From positions 372,001 through 436,000 of the forward strand of contig BLLK01000020.1 in assembly GCA_021927905.1 (NCBI GenBank): DNA of 64,000 bases, given 5' to 3'. Under the pieces are notes generated by a model, which worked only from the letters and a program-made list of their open reading frames with translations, did no database searches and was not told the DNA's origin. Numbering within the stretch: position 1 is the first letter of the stretch; every line of letters begins with the position of its first letter. Shown one piece after another: positions 53,345 through 63,144 of the stretch. The stretch comes from Chaetoceros tenuissimus. Lineage: Eukaryota; Bacillariophyta; Thalassiosirophyceae; Chaetocerotales; Chaetocerotaceae. The position numbers were made by a program, and so were the translations under genes.

Positions 53345-54622
53345 ATGCTAAAAACCAATATGAGAATCCTTCTGTATTTCCTTCTAGTAGGACAAACACA
53401 ATCCTTCACTTTATCTTCTTCAAGGAGTTTTCATCATGATTGTCATGATTCTGCACTCTCTTCTTCAAAATCAAGCGACGATGAAAATAATTCTTGTTCG
53501 TCTTCAACAAGAAACAAGATATCTCGTATCGGTGTACTATGCAGTGGCGGAGACTGCCCCTCTCTAAATGCCTGTCTACGAGCCATTTATAAATCTGCAA
53601 CACAAAATGAGATTGAAGTCATTGGACTCCCAAGAGGATTTCCTGGTCTATTATTAGATCCACCTTTACAAATTACATGTGAGAAAGATACATTTGCAAG
53701 TCCCATGATGCTCACCAAGGGAGGATCGAAATTAGGCGGATCAGTGGGGAGCGACTATAAACTCATTGATTCCTTATCATTGGATGAAAAAGCTTCTAGA
53801 ATCTCTGCAGCTTTGCAAAATTTATCTATAGATGGAATCATTGCGACAGGAGGGGATACTTCCATGAATTTAATTTCGCAAATGCTTCAACATGCAGATC
53901 AAGATTCGCCCATTCCTTTTATTGGTATTCCCAAAAGTATAGATAATGATATTCCAGCTACGATTTATTCACTTGGGTTTCAATCGGCTGTTACTACTGC
54001 TTCTCAAGCCATTGCTGCTGTGCGAGATACAGCGGAAAGTCATAGAAGAGTCATTGTTGTGGAATGTATGGGAAGGGATGCAGGTTATTTGACTTTACAT
54101 ACTGGTATTGCTGGAGGAGCTGATACTATTCTTATACCAGAATTTTCATTTGATAATGAAAAGTTATTGCAACATGTATCAAATGTATACAAAGAAAATC
54201 AATGTGCAGTCATTGCTGTTAGTGAAGCAGCGACCTTACCCGATAGTGGCAAGTCTGCATATTATACAACTGCGGATGGAAAAAGTAGACTTGGAGGAAG
54301 TGCGGAAGTGATTGCAAGATATATTTCTGAATCATTGGAGTTGGATGCTCGGCATGTAGTGTTGGGACATGTACAGCGTGGTGGTCCACCAAATGCATTT
54401 GATCAAGTACTTGCATCGACATTGGGGGCACATGCAGTCAAGGCTATTTGTGAAGGATACGATCAGAAAATGGTGAATTGGAACGGGACAGGAGTAGAGT
54501 TGCTATCTTTGGAACAAGTTCGCAATGTTCCGCCAAAGTCTATTGGACCAGATTATCCAGAGCTTGTAGCAGCGGTGCAAATGGGTATCTACTGTGGTGA
54601 AATTACCAAGAATGATTCATAG
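53345..54622 (+). CDS. PFK: 6-phosphofructokinase, probably plastid-targeted
   Basis: The 425-residue protein starts at the ATG at 53345; a second in-frame ATG at 53360 is equally plausible. The enzyme phosphorylates fructose 6-phosphate at C1. The nucleotide loop is 'VLCSGGDCPSLNA', the catalytic base is Asp200 in 'GIPKSIDND', and substrate loops include 'ECMGRDAGYL' and 'LGHVQRGGPPNAFD'. Two positions that set the phosphate donor (E. coli 104 and 124) are Thr172 and Lys197. Lys at 124 is found in PPi enzymes and some ATP enzymes, so the donor is uncertain. The hydrophobic N-terminus 'ILLYFLLVGQTQSFTLSSS' fits a diatom signal-plus-transit peptide with Phe at the cut site. Confidence 0.88.
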   Translation: MLKTNMRILLYFLLVGQTQSFTLSSSRSFHHDCHDSALSSSKSSDDENNSCSSSTRNKISRIGVLCSGGDCPSLNACLRAIYKSATQNEIEVIGLPRGFPGLLLDPPLQITCEKDTFASPMMLTKGGSKLGGSVGSDYKLIDSLSLDEKASRISAALQNLSIDGIIATGGDTSMNLISQMLQHADQDSPIPFIGIPKSIDNDIPATIYSLGFQSAVTTASQAIAAVRDTAESHRRVIVVECMGRDAGYLTLHTGIAGGADTILIPEFSFDNEKLLQHVSNVYKENQCAVIAVSEAATLPDSGKSAYYTTADGKSRLGGSAEVIARYISESLELDARHVVLGHVQRGGPPNAFDQVLASTLGAHAVKAICEGYDQKMVNWNGTGVELLSLEQVRNVPPKSIGPDYPELVAAVQMGIYCGEITKNDS

Positions 54623-54726
54623 GTTGGAAAAATCTAATAGTACATAAAAGTAAGAATGTATTTATTCTTATACAATAGCTATTCATCATGTAATTATTCT
54701 TTATACACTAGCTCATCATCATGTCA

Positions 54727-56280
54727 TTATTCTCCCTTTTGTTTCTTTGCTTGAACGTCACTTCTTTTGCACCATTCAAAATCTTTCAATTGATCATCAT
54801 CACTATTGTCTTGACCTCTACTATCACTGCTCTTCCCAGTCAAATCATAGTCTAACCCTTCTAACTCCATAGCATCTAAAACCATGGCCTTTCTCTTTTT
54901 CAACTTTTCTTCCACTTCATCCAAAGAATAGTATAATTCTGCAGCATCGGTTGATCCAAATTTACACCTTGATTTAATCAAAAGCTCAATACACTTTTGT
55001 CGAAATTGCTTTTGTTTTTGAATAATTTCTTTGTGCAAAACAACATTGGAAAGAGAACTTTTTACATCTAAATCCAGCACATCATCGGGGATACCTTCTA
55101 CCAATGGAACATCTTCCGGACTGACATCCTTGGAAAGTGACCGACATGTATCAAGTACACTGTCTGGAATAGTCGCTAAAACCGTGGATAAATTATGCGA
55201 AGTATCATTTCTTAAATCTCTTGTAATTTGAAGAGTAGCAATGGATTTACAAGGCACACTCAATTCATGAATGGATACCTTTGCTTCCGGTATATCATAT
55301 TTATCAAAGTCAAACTCTGCAAGTTTCGCTTCTTCTTCTTTTTTCATACTTTCGGCAGTTTGAGCTGTGGTACTTTCTTTACTTTCTTTTGTATCTTCTT
55401 TATCACTTTCTTGCATGGCAACATCGGTTCCAAAACTAGAAGCGGAAAGGGTCGAATGTTCCGTAGATCCAAGTTTATCTTCTGGTTCACTCTGCTCTTG
55501 CACTTCTTTTTCTGCATTTAGAGGAGTAGACTCTTGCATGTCTACATCTTCATCATTACCATTTGTATTTGTTTCAAATTCAACGGAAGCCTCTTCTTGT
55601 TCTTGCGTCTCTTCCGACACAGCTTCCTTCGATACTTGAGACGTACCATCACTTTCATTACCAATTTTTGCAATCAAACGTTTGATACCCTTTACAAAGG
55701 TCGGACTATCAAATGAATTCTCCTCTTGCCAAATCTGTACCATGTGAGATATCTTTTCTTGCATAGTTTTCAAGGCTGTAAACGATGCTTGAGATTGTAG
55801 AGAAAGGTTGGCAATGTCACTTGCTGTTTGTGTAAAATAGTGATGAAGTGATGTTTGCATGGCTTCTAATCCTGGTTGAATGACTGTTTCACCTAGTGCT
55901 TCACGAAGAGAAGCGGTGGCTGTCCATTTTTCTTTTTCTTCTTGTGATGTTTCAGGATTAGGAGGAGTATTGGCGGGTGTTTGAATGGAAGAAGGAGAAT
56001 GAGCGAGACATAATTCATGAATGATATTCCATGCGATGCGATATTGCGAAGAATACATGTGTTTACTGCTGCTGCTGCTAGTGTCTTTATTTTCATCTTG
56101 AATCGGAGTCACGAATTGATGGAGAGTTTGTTGAATTGCATTTGGATGATTCTCGACATGAAATAGGATCCATTTGACGAGTGTCTGTATCGACTCTTTT
56201 GAAGCTGCGATGGATAAATTATTGATGCGTTGAATCAGTTTGTCTGATATTCTCTCTTTTGTCTCCTTTTCTTGACTCAT
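54727..56280 (-). CDS. CID-domain protein (RNA polymerase II CTD-binding type)
   Basis: The 517-residue protein starts at the ATG at 56280. Residues ~10-215 form an all-helical CTD-interacting domain of the RPRD1/SCAF/Pcf11 type: 'SIQTLVKWILFHVENHP', 'YRIAWNIIHELCLAH', 'LREALGETVIQPGLEAM' and 'KISHMVQIWQEENSF' correspond to its successive helices. A long acidic Glu/Ser/Thr linker (~225-345) follows, then a helical C-terminus with 'DEVEEKLKKRKAMVLDAMELEG'. Such proteins bind phosphorylated CTD repeats during termination or CTD dephosphorylation. Assignment rests on helix pattern, so moderate. Confidence 0.62.
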   Translation of the reverse strand: MSQEKETKERISDKLIQRINNLSIAASKESIQTLVKWILFHVENHPNAIQQTLHQFVTPIQDENKDTSSSSSKHMYSSQYRIAWNIIHELCLAHSPSSIQTPANTPPNPETSQEEKEKWTATASLREALGETVIQPGLEAMQTSLHHYFTQTASDIANLSLQSQASFTALKTMQEKISHMVQIWQEENSFDSPTFVKGIKRLIAKIGNESDGTSQVSKEAVSEETQEQEEASVEFETNTNGNDEDVDMQESTPLNAEKEVQEQSEPEDKLGSTEHSTLSASSFGTDVAMQESDKEDTKESKESTTAQTAESMKKEEEAKLAEFDFDKYDIPEAKVSIHELSVPCKSIATLQITRDLRNDTSHNLSTVLATIPDSVLDTCRSLSKDVSPEDVPLVEGIPDDVLDLDVKSSLSNVVLHKEIIQKQKQFRQKCIELLIKSRCKFGSTDAAELYYSLDEVEEKLKKRKAMVLDAMELEGLDYDLTGKSSDSRGQDNSDDDQLKDFEWCKRSDVQAKKQKGE

Positions 56281-56842
56281 TATATTATATAATTATTAGG
56301 ATCGTAGGTATGCTAGTTGAGTTGGTGTTGAATATCTAGGTCTAAAGATGTATTTAGATAACAACAGATAAAACTATGCACTATGCATAAAAGCAGAGAG
56401 CTGGATGTTTGCTCTTTCCCTTCTCTTGTTGGCTCTGTGATCATTCCCATGCCAACTTGGGAGAAGGAAAGAATGCTTGGAATTTTATCTTCCAATTTTC
56501 ATTCACTTCTGTCGTTATACTCGCAAATGTTAAAAATAGCACAATGATAATAGTATGAAAATATTATATATATTATATAATATGAAAAAGCATGTATTGA
56601 CTGCTACAAATCGCATACAAACACTCGGAAAGAAAGAAATGTGATTGAAGTGAAATTTGCGCAAAAATAAGAGAAGGGTAAAGTGTCATTGGTGTCATCT
56701 AAAGAGTTGCTGCGGCTTCGCGGCTTCTACAGAATTGTTTTGAATTCTTCTTCTCTGAAATATCAAGAGAGGAAAAAAGTGTATATCATGCACACGATTG
56801 ATGATTGCATTCATACTAATTTTAAAATACAACTAATACACA
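56281..56842. promoter_or_regulatory. Divergent spacer with A/T palindrome
   Basis: This 562-bp spacer separates the CID gene (minus) and the RCC1 gene (plus). An A/T-only palindrome with ATATTATATATATTATATAA lies around 56559-56580, and GTCATTGGTGTCATC occurs near 56684. No gene is supported. Confidence 0.4.
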
Positions 56843-58153
56843 ATGAATCAGCATCATGGAAAATCTTATGCAGGTGGAGATCACACCTTGCACATAACTT
56901 TTAACGGGAGGGTGAAATCAGCAGGGGTATGTGGTCTTGGCTGGTCAGGAATGCATGACCACATCTATCCATCTCACTTCCGATTTCGACAAGTATACTT
57001 ACCTGACAGTAATATCAAACAAGTTTATGCGTCATATTGTCACAATCTTGCACTGGGTGAATCAGGTACACTATACTCTTGGGGATGTGGTAATTTTGAC
57101 TATGTAAATTGGAGTCTAAAAGTATATGAGAATGCTGAAAGTGGAATCATACCAGCTTTAGGACAAGGTAAGCGTGTATACTATGACGTGGGTGATAATC
57201 CTAAAGTGGTCAACCTGCCTCTGAAGAAGGACAAGAATGGCGATCGAGAGCAAATTGTTGATATAAGCGGAGGTGTGCTTCACTCAGCTGTGCTGCTGAA
57301 TACTGGACGTGTATTGACATTTGGTCAAAATGTGTACGGTGAGCTTGGCCGATCTTCATGGCGAGATCATGAACCCAAGGAAGCTTATATACCTTCCATC
57401 AATGGAAAGAAAGAAAGAAAGATTGTCAAACTCGGGCCTGGATACCACAACATTTTTGCCATAAGCAGTGATGGCAAACTATTTTGCGCTGGGGACAATG
57501 AAAGTAAGCAATGTGGAGAAGGGCCAGAGATTTTGAAGTCTTTTTCTCACGTAGAGGAACTTGACCAAGATGAAATTGTCGATCAGGTCGAAGGTGGCTT
57601 TTGCCATACATTGGTAAAAACTACCAGCGGAAAAGTGTATACATTGGGCTGTCAATCGTACGGAGTGCGGGGTGTCAGTCTTGCTGAAAATAGAACATTA
57701 CCCATTGTAACTACAAAAGGTATCATTTTTTCTAAAGATGAGAAATTACCCGTTGTCACTCAGGTTGAACTGCCAACAGAAGCAATGCAAATTGCAGCTG
57801 GAAAGTTTCATAATGTCATCTTAGGAAAGGACGGCAACGTATATACATTTGGACTGAATTATTGTGGCCAATGCAGTGGTAAGGAGAGTACAACTGATCT
57901 TTATGTCGGTCAAAATGTCACCTTGGGGAAGGAAAGCAACGACTCTGATCTTTATTTCCCCGTCCCCCAAAAAGTGAAACTACCAGAAAATGCAGGTAAA
58001 ATCGTCAATGTTAGCGCTGGATTCAATCATACAATTCTAGATGATGATACAGGCAAAACATTTTATGCGTTCGGAGATAACAGAATGGGTCAACTTGGCT
58101 TTGGTGGGGATGGATACTATGTATGTGATCCTGTTACTGTGAAAAGAGAATGA
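56843..58153 (+). CDS. RCC1-repeat beta-propeller protein
   Basis: The 436-residue single-exon protein starts at the ATG at 56843. It is built from RCC1-type blades with the Gly/Leu-rich signature: 'AGVCGLGWSGMHDH', 'LALGESGTLYSWGCGNF', 'VLTFGQNVYGELGRSS', 'KLFCAGDNESKQCGEG', 'VYTLGCQSYGVRGVS', 'VYTFGLNYCGQCSGK' and 'FYAFGDNRMGQLGFGGDG'. That makes about seven blades, enough for a closed propeller and little else. Members include guanine-exchange factors and light-signalling proteins such as UVR8, but the tryptophan clusters of UVR8 are not evident. The function is unassigned. Confidence 0.82.
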   Translation: MNQHHGKSYAGGDHTLHITFNGRVKSAGVCGLGWSGMHDHIYPSHFRFRQVYLPDSNIKQVYASYCHNLALGESGTLYSWGCGNFDYVNWSLKVYENAESGIIPALGQGKRVYYDVGDNPKVVNLPLKKDKNGDREQIVDISGGVLHSAVLLNTGRVLTFGQNVYGELGRSSWRDHEPKEAYIPSINGKKERKIVKLGPGYHNIFAISSDGKLFCAGDNESKQCGEGPEILKSFSHVEELDQDEIVDQVEGGFCHTLVKTTSGKVYTLGCQSYGVRGVSLAENRTLPIVTTKGIIFSKDEKLPVVTQVELPTEAMQIAAGKFHNVILGKDGNVYTFGLNYCGQCSGKESTTDLYVGQNVTLGKESNDSDLYFPVPQKVKLPENAGKIVNVSAGFNHTILDDDTGKTFYAFGDNRMGQLGFGGDGYYVCDPVTVKRE

Positions 58154-58244
58154 GCAATTAGTCAATTCATAGATCACTTTGACTTCGTCTAAATTTTGAC
58201 TTCGTCTAAAGAGCTAGAAATGTTAATTTTAAATTGCATCATTT

Positions 58245-58530
58245 ACAATATAGGGACTCCACATATAGCTAACTTTTCTACAAATGTGTAAGACATATTC
58301 AAATGGTCTGGACATTTTTACTAGCAAGATTTCTGCAATACTCAATTTTTTCCAAATCAAAATTTTTCTCGAAACTTAAAATAGCGGTTGAAAACCCGTT
58401 AAAGAATAATCAAGAATCCATTAGAAAAATAAACGCTGAAACTGGAAAGTGGAAAAGAGATGACATCTTGTCACTTTGTAAGAAACAGGTACAATATGTA
58501 CCATACAATATTCTACGAAATGCCTAGCTG
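58245..58530 (-). pseudogene. Possible remnant of an F-box-family C-terminus
   Basis: Read on the minus strand, 58249-58315 encodes a string ending 'KLAICGVPIL' and stop, which parallels 'RVAIRGVPLL' at the end of the intact F-box gene at 60053. The DNA is also similar (GGACTCCACATAT versus GGAACTCCACGTAT on the plus strand). Upstream the match fades. It is probably a decayed tandem copy of that gene's 3' end. Confidence 0.45.
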
Positions 58531-59794
58531 ACGAAGACAAGCGCTATGATGAAGATTATCCAAATGAAATTGTTTATCAAAACAATATCTGGGAAGATTT
58601 CTCTGGCTATTGGATCCTTACTGAAAGATCTTACGACAAAACGGTGATCCACAGCAGCCGACTCCTTTCAACTCGAGAGATATAAGCGGATTTGTTGGTG
58701 TTCCATACACAAGAAGCGAGAGAAAGAAGTTCTACAACAACACTATTGTTGGATCTCGTCTTTATGAGCATTAATATAGTATGTTTGCACAAGCGCCTCA
58801 GTCCTTCTATGATGAGCCTCTTGAGCCAGGATATATGAATGCTCTGAATGGAGGTACTTGTGGAGTGAACGAATACGCGACATATGTTGAATCTTACTCA
58901 GTCAGTAGATATGAGAAAGATGGTTCTCTTCAACAATTCCTCACTACTCTTGGATACGTATACCAACCAAAACCTGGCCATCCTTTGGTTATTCCATCAT
59001 CAATGGAAACAGAACTATTTTCAAACAACAGGACGGTGCTAGTTCAGGTGGAACTGCGAGTGTCTCGGATACATTTCAGTTTACTAATGCTGAAAAGACT
59101 ACTGCAACTGAAAATACCATGAACTTTAACACTGCAAACGAGGTCAGTATGCTCACATCTATGCAAACTCGACAGTATACTAAGGTCACGAAGGAAGAGT
59201 GGCTCGCTGCGATCGAAGCTGCATGGGAAGAGTACAAAGTCAAGCCTATGAATAGAGGAGGTAATGGTGTTCTTTCTAGGTATGGCTACTGACTGCTTGG
59301 CAGGAAATATCGCTGATGGCAAATGTCCTACAGAAGAAGATTGGTGTGCATTTGATCCTTCCTGTAGTGAAAGTCCGTATCAGGAACCATCTGCTTCTTT
59401 CTTGGCTGGCCCTATTGTTGGTATCGTTGTTGCATGCTTTGCAGTTCTTCTCTGTGGACTCTATGTATTGTACAAGAAGAAAATAGCGGATCAAGTTGAG
59501 AGAGTAAAGTCTATTTTTGCTTGTCAAATTGCAAGTAACGTATCCTCTTTGGACATGGATGATCTTGCTAAGGAGTTCAAGAGAATCGATAGATCCGGGA
59601 TGGATTGGTTAGCAGAGAGGAACTTCATGTCTTCATTTCTGATAAATCTCTTATGCATGAAAAAGATTTTGAAGCAATGTTTTCTATTTTGGATGGTGAT
59701 AACTCTGGAGAAATCTCATTTTACTGAGTTCGTCTCTTTATTTAACTTGTGCCAAGACAAGTTTGAGGAAATTGGAGTTCACGCAGAATCTTAA
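58530..59794 (+). pseudogene. Decayed single-pass membrane protein gene with EF-hands
   Basis: Protein-like fragments lie in changing frames: 'YQNNIWEDFSGYW', then 'GFVGVPYTRSERKKFYN', then 58781-59040 ('EPLEPGYMNALNGG', 'TLGYVYQPKPGHPLV'), then another frame with 'TASVSDTFQFTNAEKT', then 59282-59590 with the helix 'AGPIVGIVVACFAVLLCGLYV'. The last ~200 bp read as EF-hand sequence only if the frame shifts near 59595 and back near 59725. In between, the canonical loop DGDNSGEISFTE is visible. Several stops and shifts mark it as a pseudogene. I recall the membrane-plus-EF-hand arrangement from other diatom proteins. Confidence 0.68.
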
Positions 59795-60052
59795 AAAGCG
59801 TCTAGTACCTCCTCTCGCTTATTTAACTCTGATTCTTCCTCACTAAATGATGCATCGGGTGAATATTTTGTTTCCAAATAGCTTCAATACTAACTGTGAT
59901 GCGATAATCGTTACTATTTACATCATTTGGCTAAACAATAAAGTAGTGATTGACAATCAAAAAGATCTGTGCCTACTTTATCAGCAAATGAATGCATAAA
60001 AATTATCGAAAGGGGTAAATGATTTCCTTTCTTTTGTCCATGCAACTTGCGT

Positions 60053-61321
60053 TTACAATAAAGGAACTCCACGTATTGCTACCCGTTCTACGCATGCGTA
60101 AAACATATTGTCTACGGGATGGCTTACATCTTTTCCATAAAGAATAATCTCCACAACATTTCCAATGGTACCTTTGGGAATCGAATATACTTGCCAGTTG
60201 TTCTTTCTTCGTATGTCTTTATCCACATCCATAATTGGAGATGCATATACAGGGACTTGATTACCAACAATATTCTGTATAATACACTGATGATTTAATC
60301 TTCCATCTAGTGTTCGAACAGAATCAAAATCAGAGTGCTCGAATATGACCGGTCGATGGGACGAGAATTGATTTCTATAATCTAAAAATAAAATTGGCTG
60401 CTGTTGAGGATTTTGAGGTAAACAATATATTCGAATGGAGATTTGTGGCCACGAATATACTTTAGGTTCGTCTACTCCAAAGAATATATCTTCTGGATCA
60501 ATTTCAGGTTTGATGGCGAGTTCAGTAATGACTGCTTCACCAAACTTTGAACCAAATAATAAGACATCATTTGTCTTGGACGGTTCACTATGGACTGATG
60601 GTGCAGAAGACCAGGAGCTATCTGACCATAGAAAAGAGGGTTGTCTACTTTCAGGTTGTCTTGTTATGATTTCCTTCGACCAATCTTCCTCTTCAGTTGC
60701 AAGAACATTGGATATCTCCTCTACTTCACGATCTTGAGTAGATGCTAAGCATATTCTTTTAAATCTAGAATGAAAATATTGACATTCGTCTTGAGTCGGT
60801 AATAAACTCCGTGGAATGGAACACTTGAGAAGCGGTGGGTTTGGTAGATACCAAAGTTTCTTTATATCTCTATGTTCCTCCATATTCGCCACAACTATAC
60901 AACATTGCTGAAGATGCTTTAGTTCTGGAGTATTCAAAGTCTGTTCAGGAAGTGAAAACGTTGGACCATATTTTCTTCTCCAGAATTCTTCTTGGTCAAC
61001 TAGTGATTTCCACTTTTTGGAAATATATCTAACTTGAAATATGTCATGCGTATCTAGGTGAATCAGAATATGCATGACAATTTCATCTGGAATCTTTTTA
61101 ATTCCATTTCGTCTATCTACTAGCGACTTCCAGTTCTTGGATATACATCTTGCTTCTAATGTTTCCTGTTTATTGAGGCAAATCAAAGTTTGGTCGAGAA
61201 TCTCGTCTGGAAGCTCCATCTCTTTACTTCTAGTGGTCATCTCTTGTTTCCTCCTCTTTGTTTTGTAGTACTGTGGTTTTGGATCAGCTGTAGTTATTTC
61301 CGGAGTTGACGGTTTATTCAT
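60053..61321 (-). CDS. Double F-box protein
   Basis: The 422-residue protein starts at the ATG at 61321. Two F-box motifs stand in tandem: 'LPDEILDQTLICLNKQETLEARCISKNW' in outline at ~37-70, and 'IPDEIVMHILIHLDTHDIFQVRYISKKW' in outline at ~77-118, the second ending 'EEFWRRKYG' as usual. F-boxes bind Skp1 in SCF ubiquitin ligases. The C-terminal ~190 residues ('WPQISIRIYCLP', 'NNWQVYSIPKGTIGNVVEIILYG', 'RVAIRGVPLL') look like a beta-rich, galactose-binding-like (FBA-type) substrate domain. Two F-boxes in one chain are rare. A tandem duplication of the first box is likely. Confidence 0.75.
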   Translation of the reverse strand: MNKPSTPEITTADPKPQYYKTKRRKQEMTTRSKEMELPDEILDQTLICLNKQETLEARCISKNWKSLVDRRNGIKKIPDEIVMHILIHLDTHDIFQVRYISKKWKSLVDQEEFWRRKYGPTFSLPEQTLNTPELKHLQQCCIVVANMEEHRDIKKLWYLPNPPLLKCSIPRSLLPTQDECQYFHSRFKRICLASTQDREVEEISNVLATEEEDWSKEIITRQPESRQPSFLWSDSSWSSAPSVHSEPSKTNDVLLFGSKFGEAVITELAIKPEIDPEDIFFGVDEPKVYSWPQISIRIYCLPQNPQQQPILFLDYRNQFSSHRPVIFEHSDFDSVRTLDGRLNHQCIIQNIVGNQVPVYASPIMDVDKDIRRKNNWQVYSIPKGTIGNVVEIILYGKDVSHPVDNMFYACVERVAIRGVPLL

Positions 61322-61751
61322 AATTCTAAAAAGAATAAAGGAGTCGATAAATGAAAGTAGATTGTGGAATCATCAATCTGCTTCTCTGATGAGATCTCTC
61401 TAGCTAGATCTGTCTACTACTTCTTATTTGTTCATTGAGTTCTTATGTCGCATCACTCTCATCTTCATCTTATCTTCCCGGGAGTCTCTCATCAGTAGGC
61501 TAATAGTCTTACAAAGAAGGATTTAGTCGTGTTGCAGGAATTGAAATAGGTTGAAGACAATGATGACGTAATGATTTTTGACGAGATATGAGACATGAGA
61601 CGGTGAATGCACGAGAAACGAGAAACGAGAAACAAACCTCAGCTAACAAGCAAGTGTTGATTGAAACAAAATCCATCTGTGAACTACTGCCCCAAATTCA
61701 GTGACACTAAATGAAGAAAGGCTAAATCTATGTCGAAGAGATATTGAAAGA
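61322..61751. promoter_or_regulatory. Divergent spacer between F-box and membrane-protein genes
   Basis: These 430 bp separate divergent genes. Near 61590-61635 short units GAGACGG, GAGAAACGAGAAACGAGAAAC form a small tandem repeat. No gene was recognised. Confidence 0.35.
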
Positions 61752-63004
61752 ATGGCGATTGAAAATAAGACAACTACAACGAAAGCTACTACCAAAGCAC
61801 AATCTACACATCGGAGTTTCAATTCCTCGAAACGGAAAAAGAGGAATCTTTTTCCAAAACGATTCAAAATATTTCAGAGGCGATCCAAGGAGAAGGTAAA
61901 GGTGAGCATACTATATCCCGTCATTGATACATATGTATATGGCTGATTGACACTAATTCATATCTTCTAGACGCACAAGACGAAAGCCTATAGATGTGAA
62001 TCTCCAACAAGATCAATGCCTCATGAAATTCATGTTCAAGAATGCCAAGGATCACCAATGTCTCAAATATCTGGAACAACAGGATTAGATCCACTTCCAT
62101 TCATGAGAAAGAATGGACAAAGTATGATGTCGTCCAAATTACCTCCTCTCCTTCAACCACGATACGAAATCGGAGAAGATAGCGTGTTTAGTCATTCCAC
62201 TGAAAATGAATCCATGAATTCCTTATTTCAAAAAGATGAATATGTATTTCGACCAAAGAGATTCTTTGCAATGGGAGGTAGAAAGGAGAGTGCAACTTTT
62301 ACAATTGAGAAAAAGTCCAATTCACTTTGTAGACAATTGGACGCAGATTTCAAACGAGGTGAAAAGTTTAATTTCATCAATTATATTTTAGGTTCGGCAA
62401 AGTTTCAAAGAATGCTCTCTGAAGTGCTATCCATTGTTGCAAAGAATCCAGATGGAGTTTTTACGAAAGAGCAGGTATATTGCGCATTGCTACTGTGCAA
62501 TTAAAGTTTGCAACTTATTTCGGTGCAAGTGCAAGTAGGATTGCAAGTCAAGATTATGTCGATGATGTTTTTGCGTATTTAGGATCTATCAATGATGGTT
62601 GTATCCGCAAGAATGAATTTACAGTGGCCATGGCTGTATTTACATCAAAATTGATTATTCGCTCAATGAAACAAGTAGCGGTGGTACTGTTTGTTGTACC
62701 ATTCATTGCTCAGTATGTTAAAACAGCCGTTTTCGACCTTGGAAAGGTATGTTTGGCGGTCTTTCAGTCTGTGGATTCAAATAGACAAATAGAGGAACAG
62801 ATAGGAATTATATTCGAGAACTTTGTTGAATTGTTTGTCCCTCGGTTTATGCAACACTTGGCTTCCTATACTAGTAATATGATTCAAGACCTTTGGGAGT
62901 CCATTGTTCTAGCTATGGTGTCATGTTTGCTATGTATGTTTGCAGTACCTTGGATTCTTTCAAGACAAGAATCTTCCACCATTGAGAAATCGCGACGGCT
63001 ATGA
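61752..63004 (+). CDS. Two-helix membrane protein with EF-hand-like segment
   Basis: I chose the ATG at 61752 because upstream in-frame codons lack ATG. Exon 1 ends at 61901 (GTGAGC donor; GTAAAG at 61896 is an alternative in the same phase) and exon 2 starts at 61971. Exon 2 reads through 'SIVAKNPDGVFTKEQ', then changes frame at 62475-62506. Either a 32-nt intron (GTATAT...AAAG) lies there, or one base was lost in an AATTAAAG run. The following frame has 'YVDDVFAYLGSINDGCIRKNEF' and two membrane helices, 'VAVVLFVVPFIAQYV' and 'IVLAMVSCLLCMFAVPWIL'. N-terminal ~70 residues are very basic. Function unknown. Confidence 0.5.
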
Positions 63005-63144
63005 GCTAAATATAGATTTAGGATAGAAAAATATATATTAATTATACTACGTTCATTTTGAACACCTATTTTTCAAGGTTCACCACTTTTGTTATAAAAT
63101 GCAACATGTAAAATGTAGATAAATATTCTTTCTGAAGACTATTT
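63005..63144. other. Short convergent intergenic region
   Basis: These 140 A/T-rich bp lie between the 3' ends of the membrane-protein gene and the beta-propeller gene and must contain both poly(A) sites. Nothing else was recognised. Confidence 0.4.
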
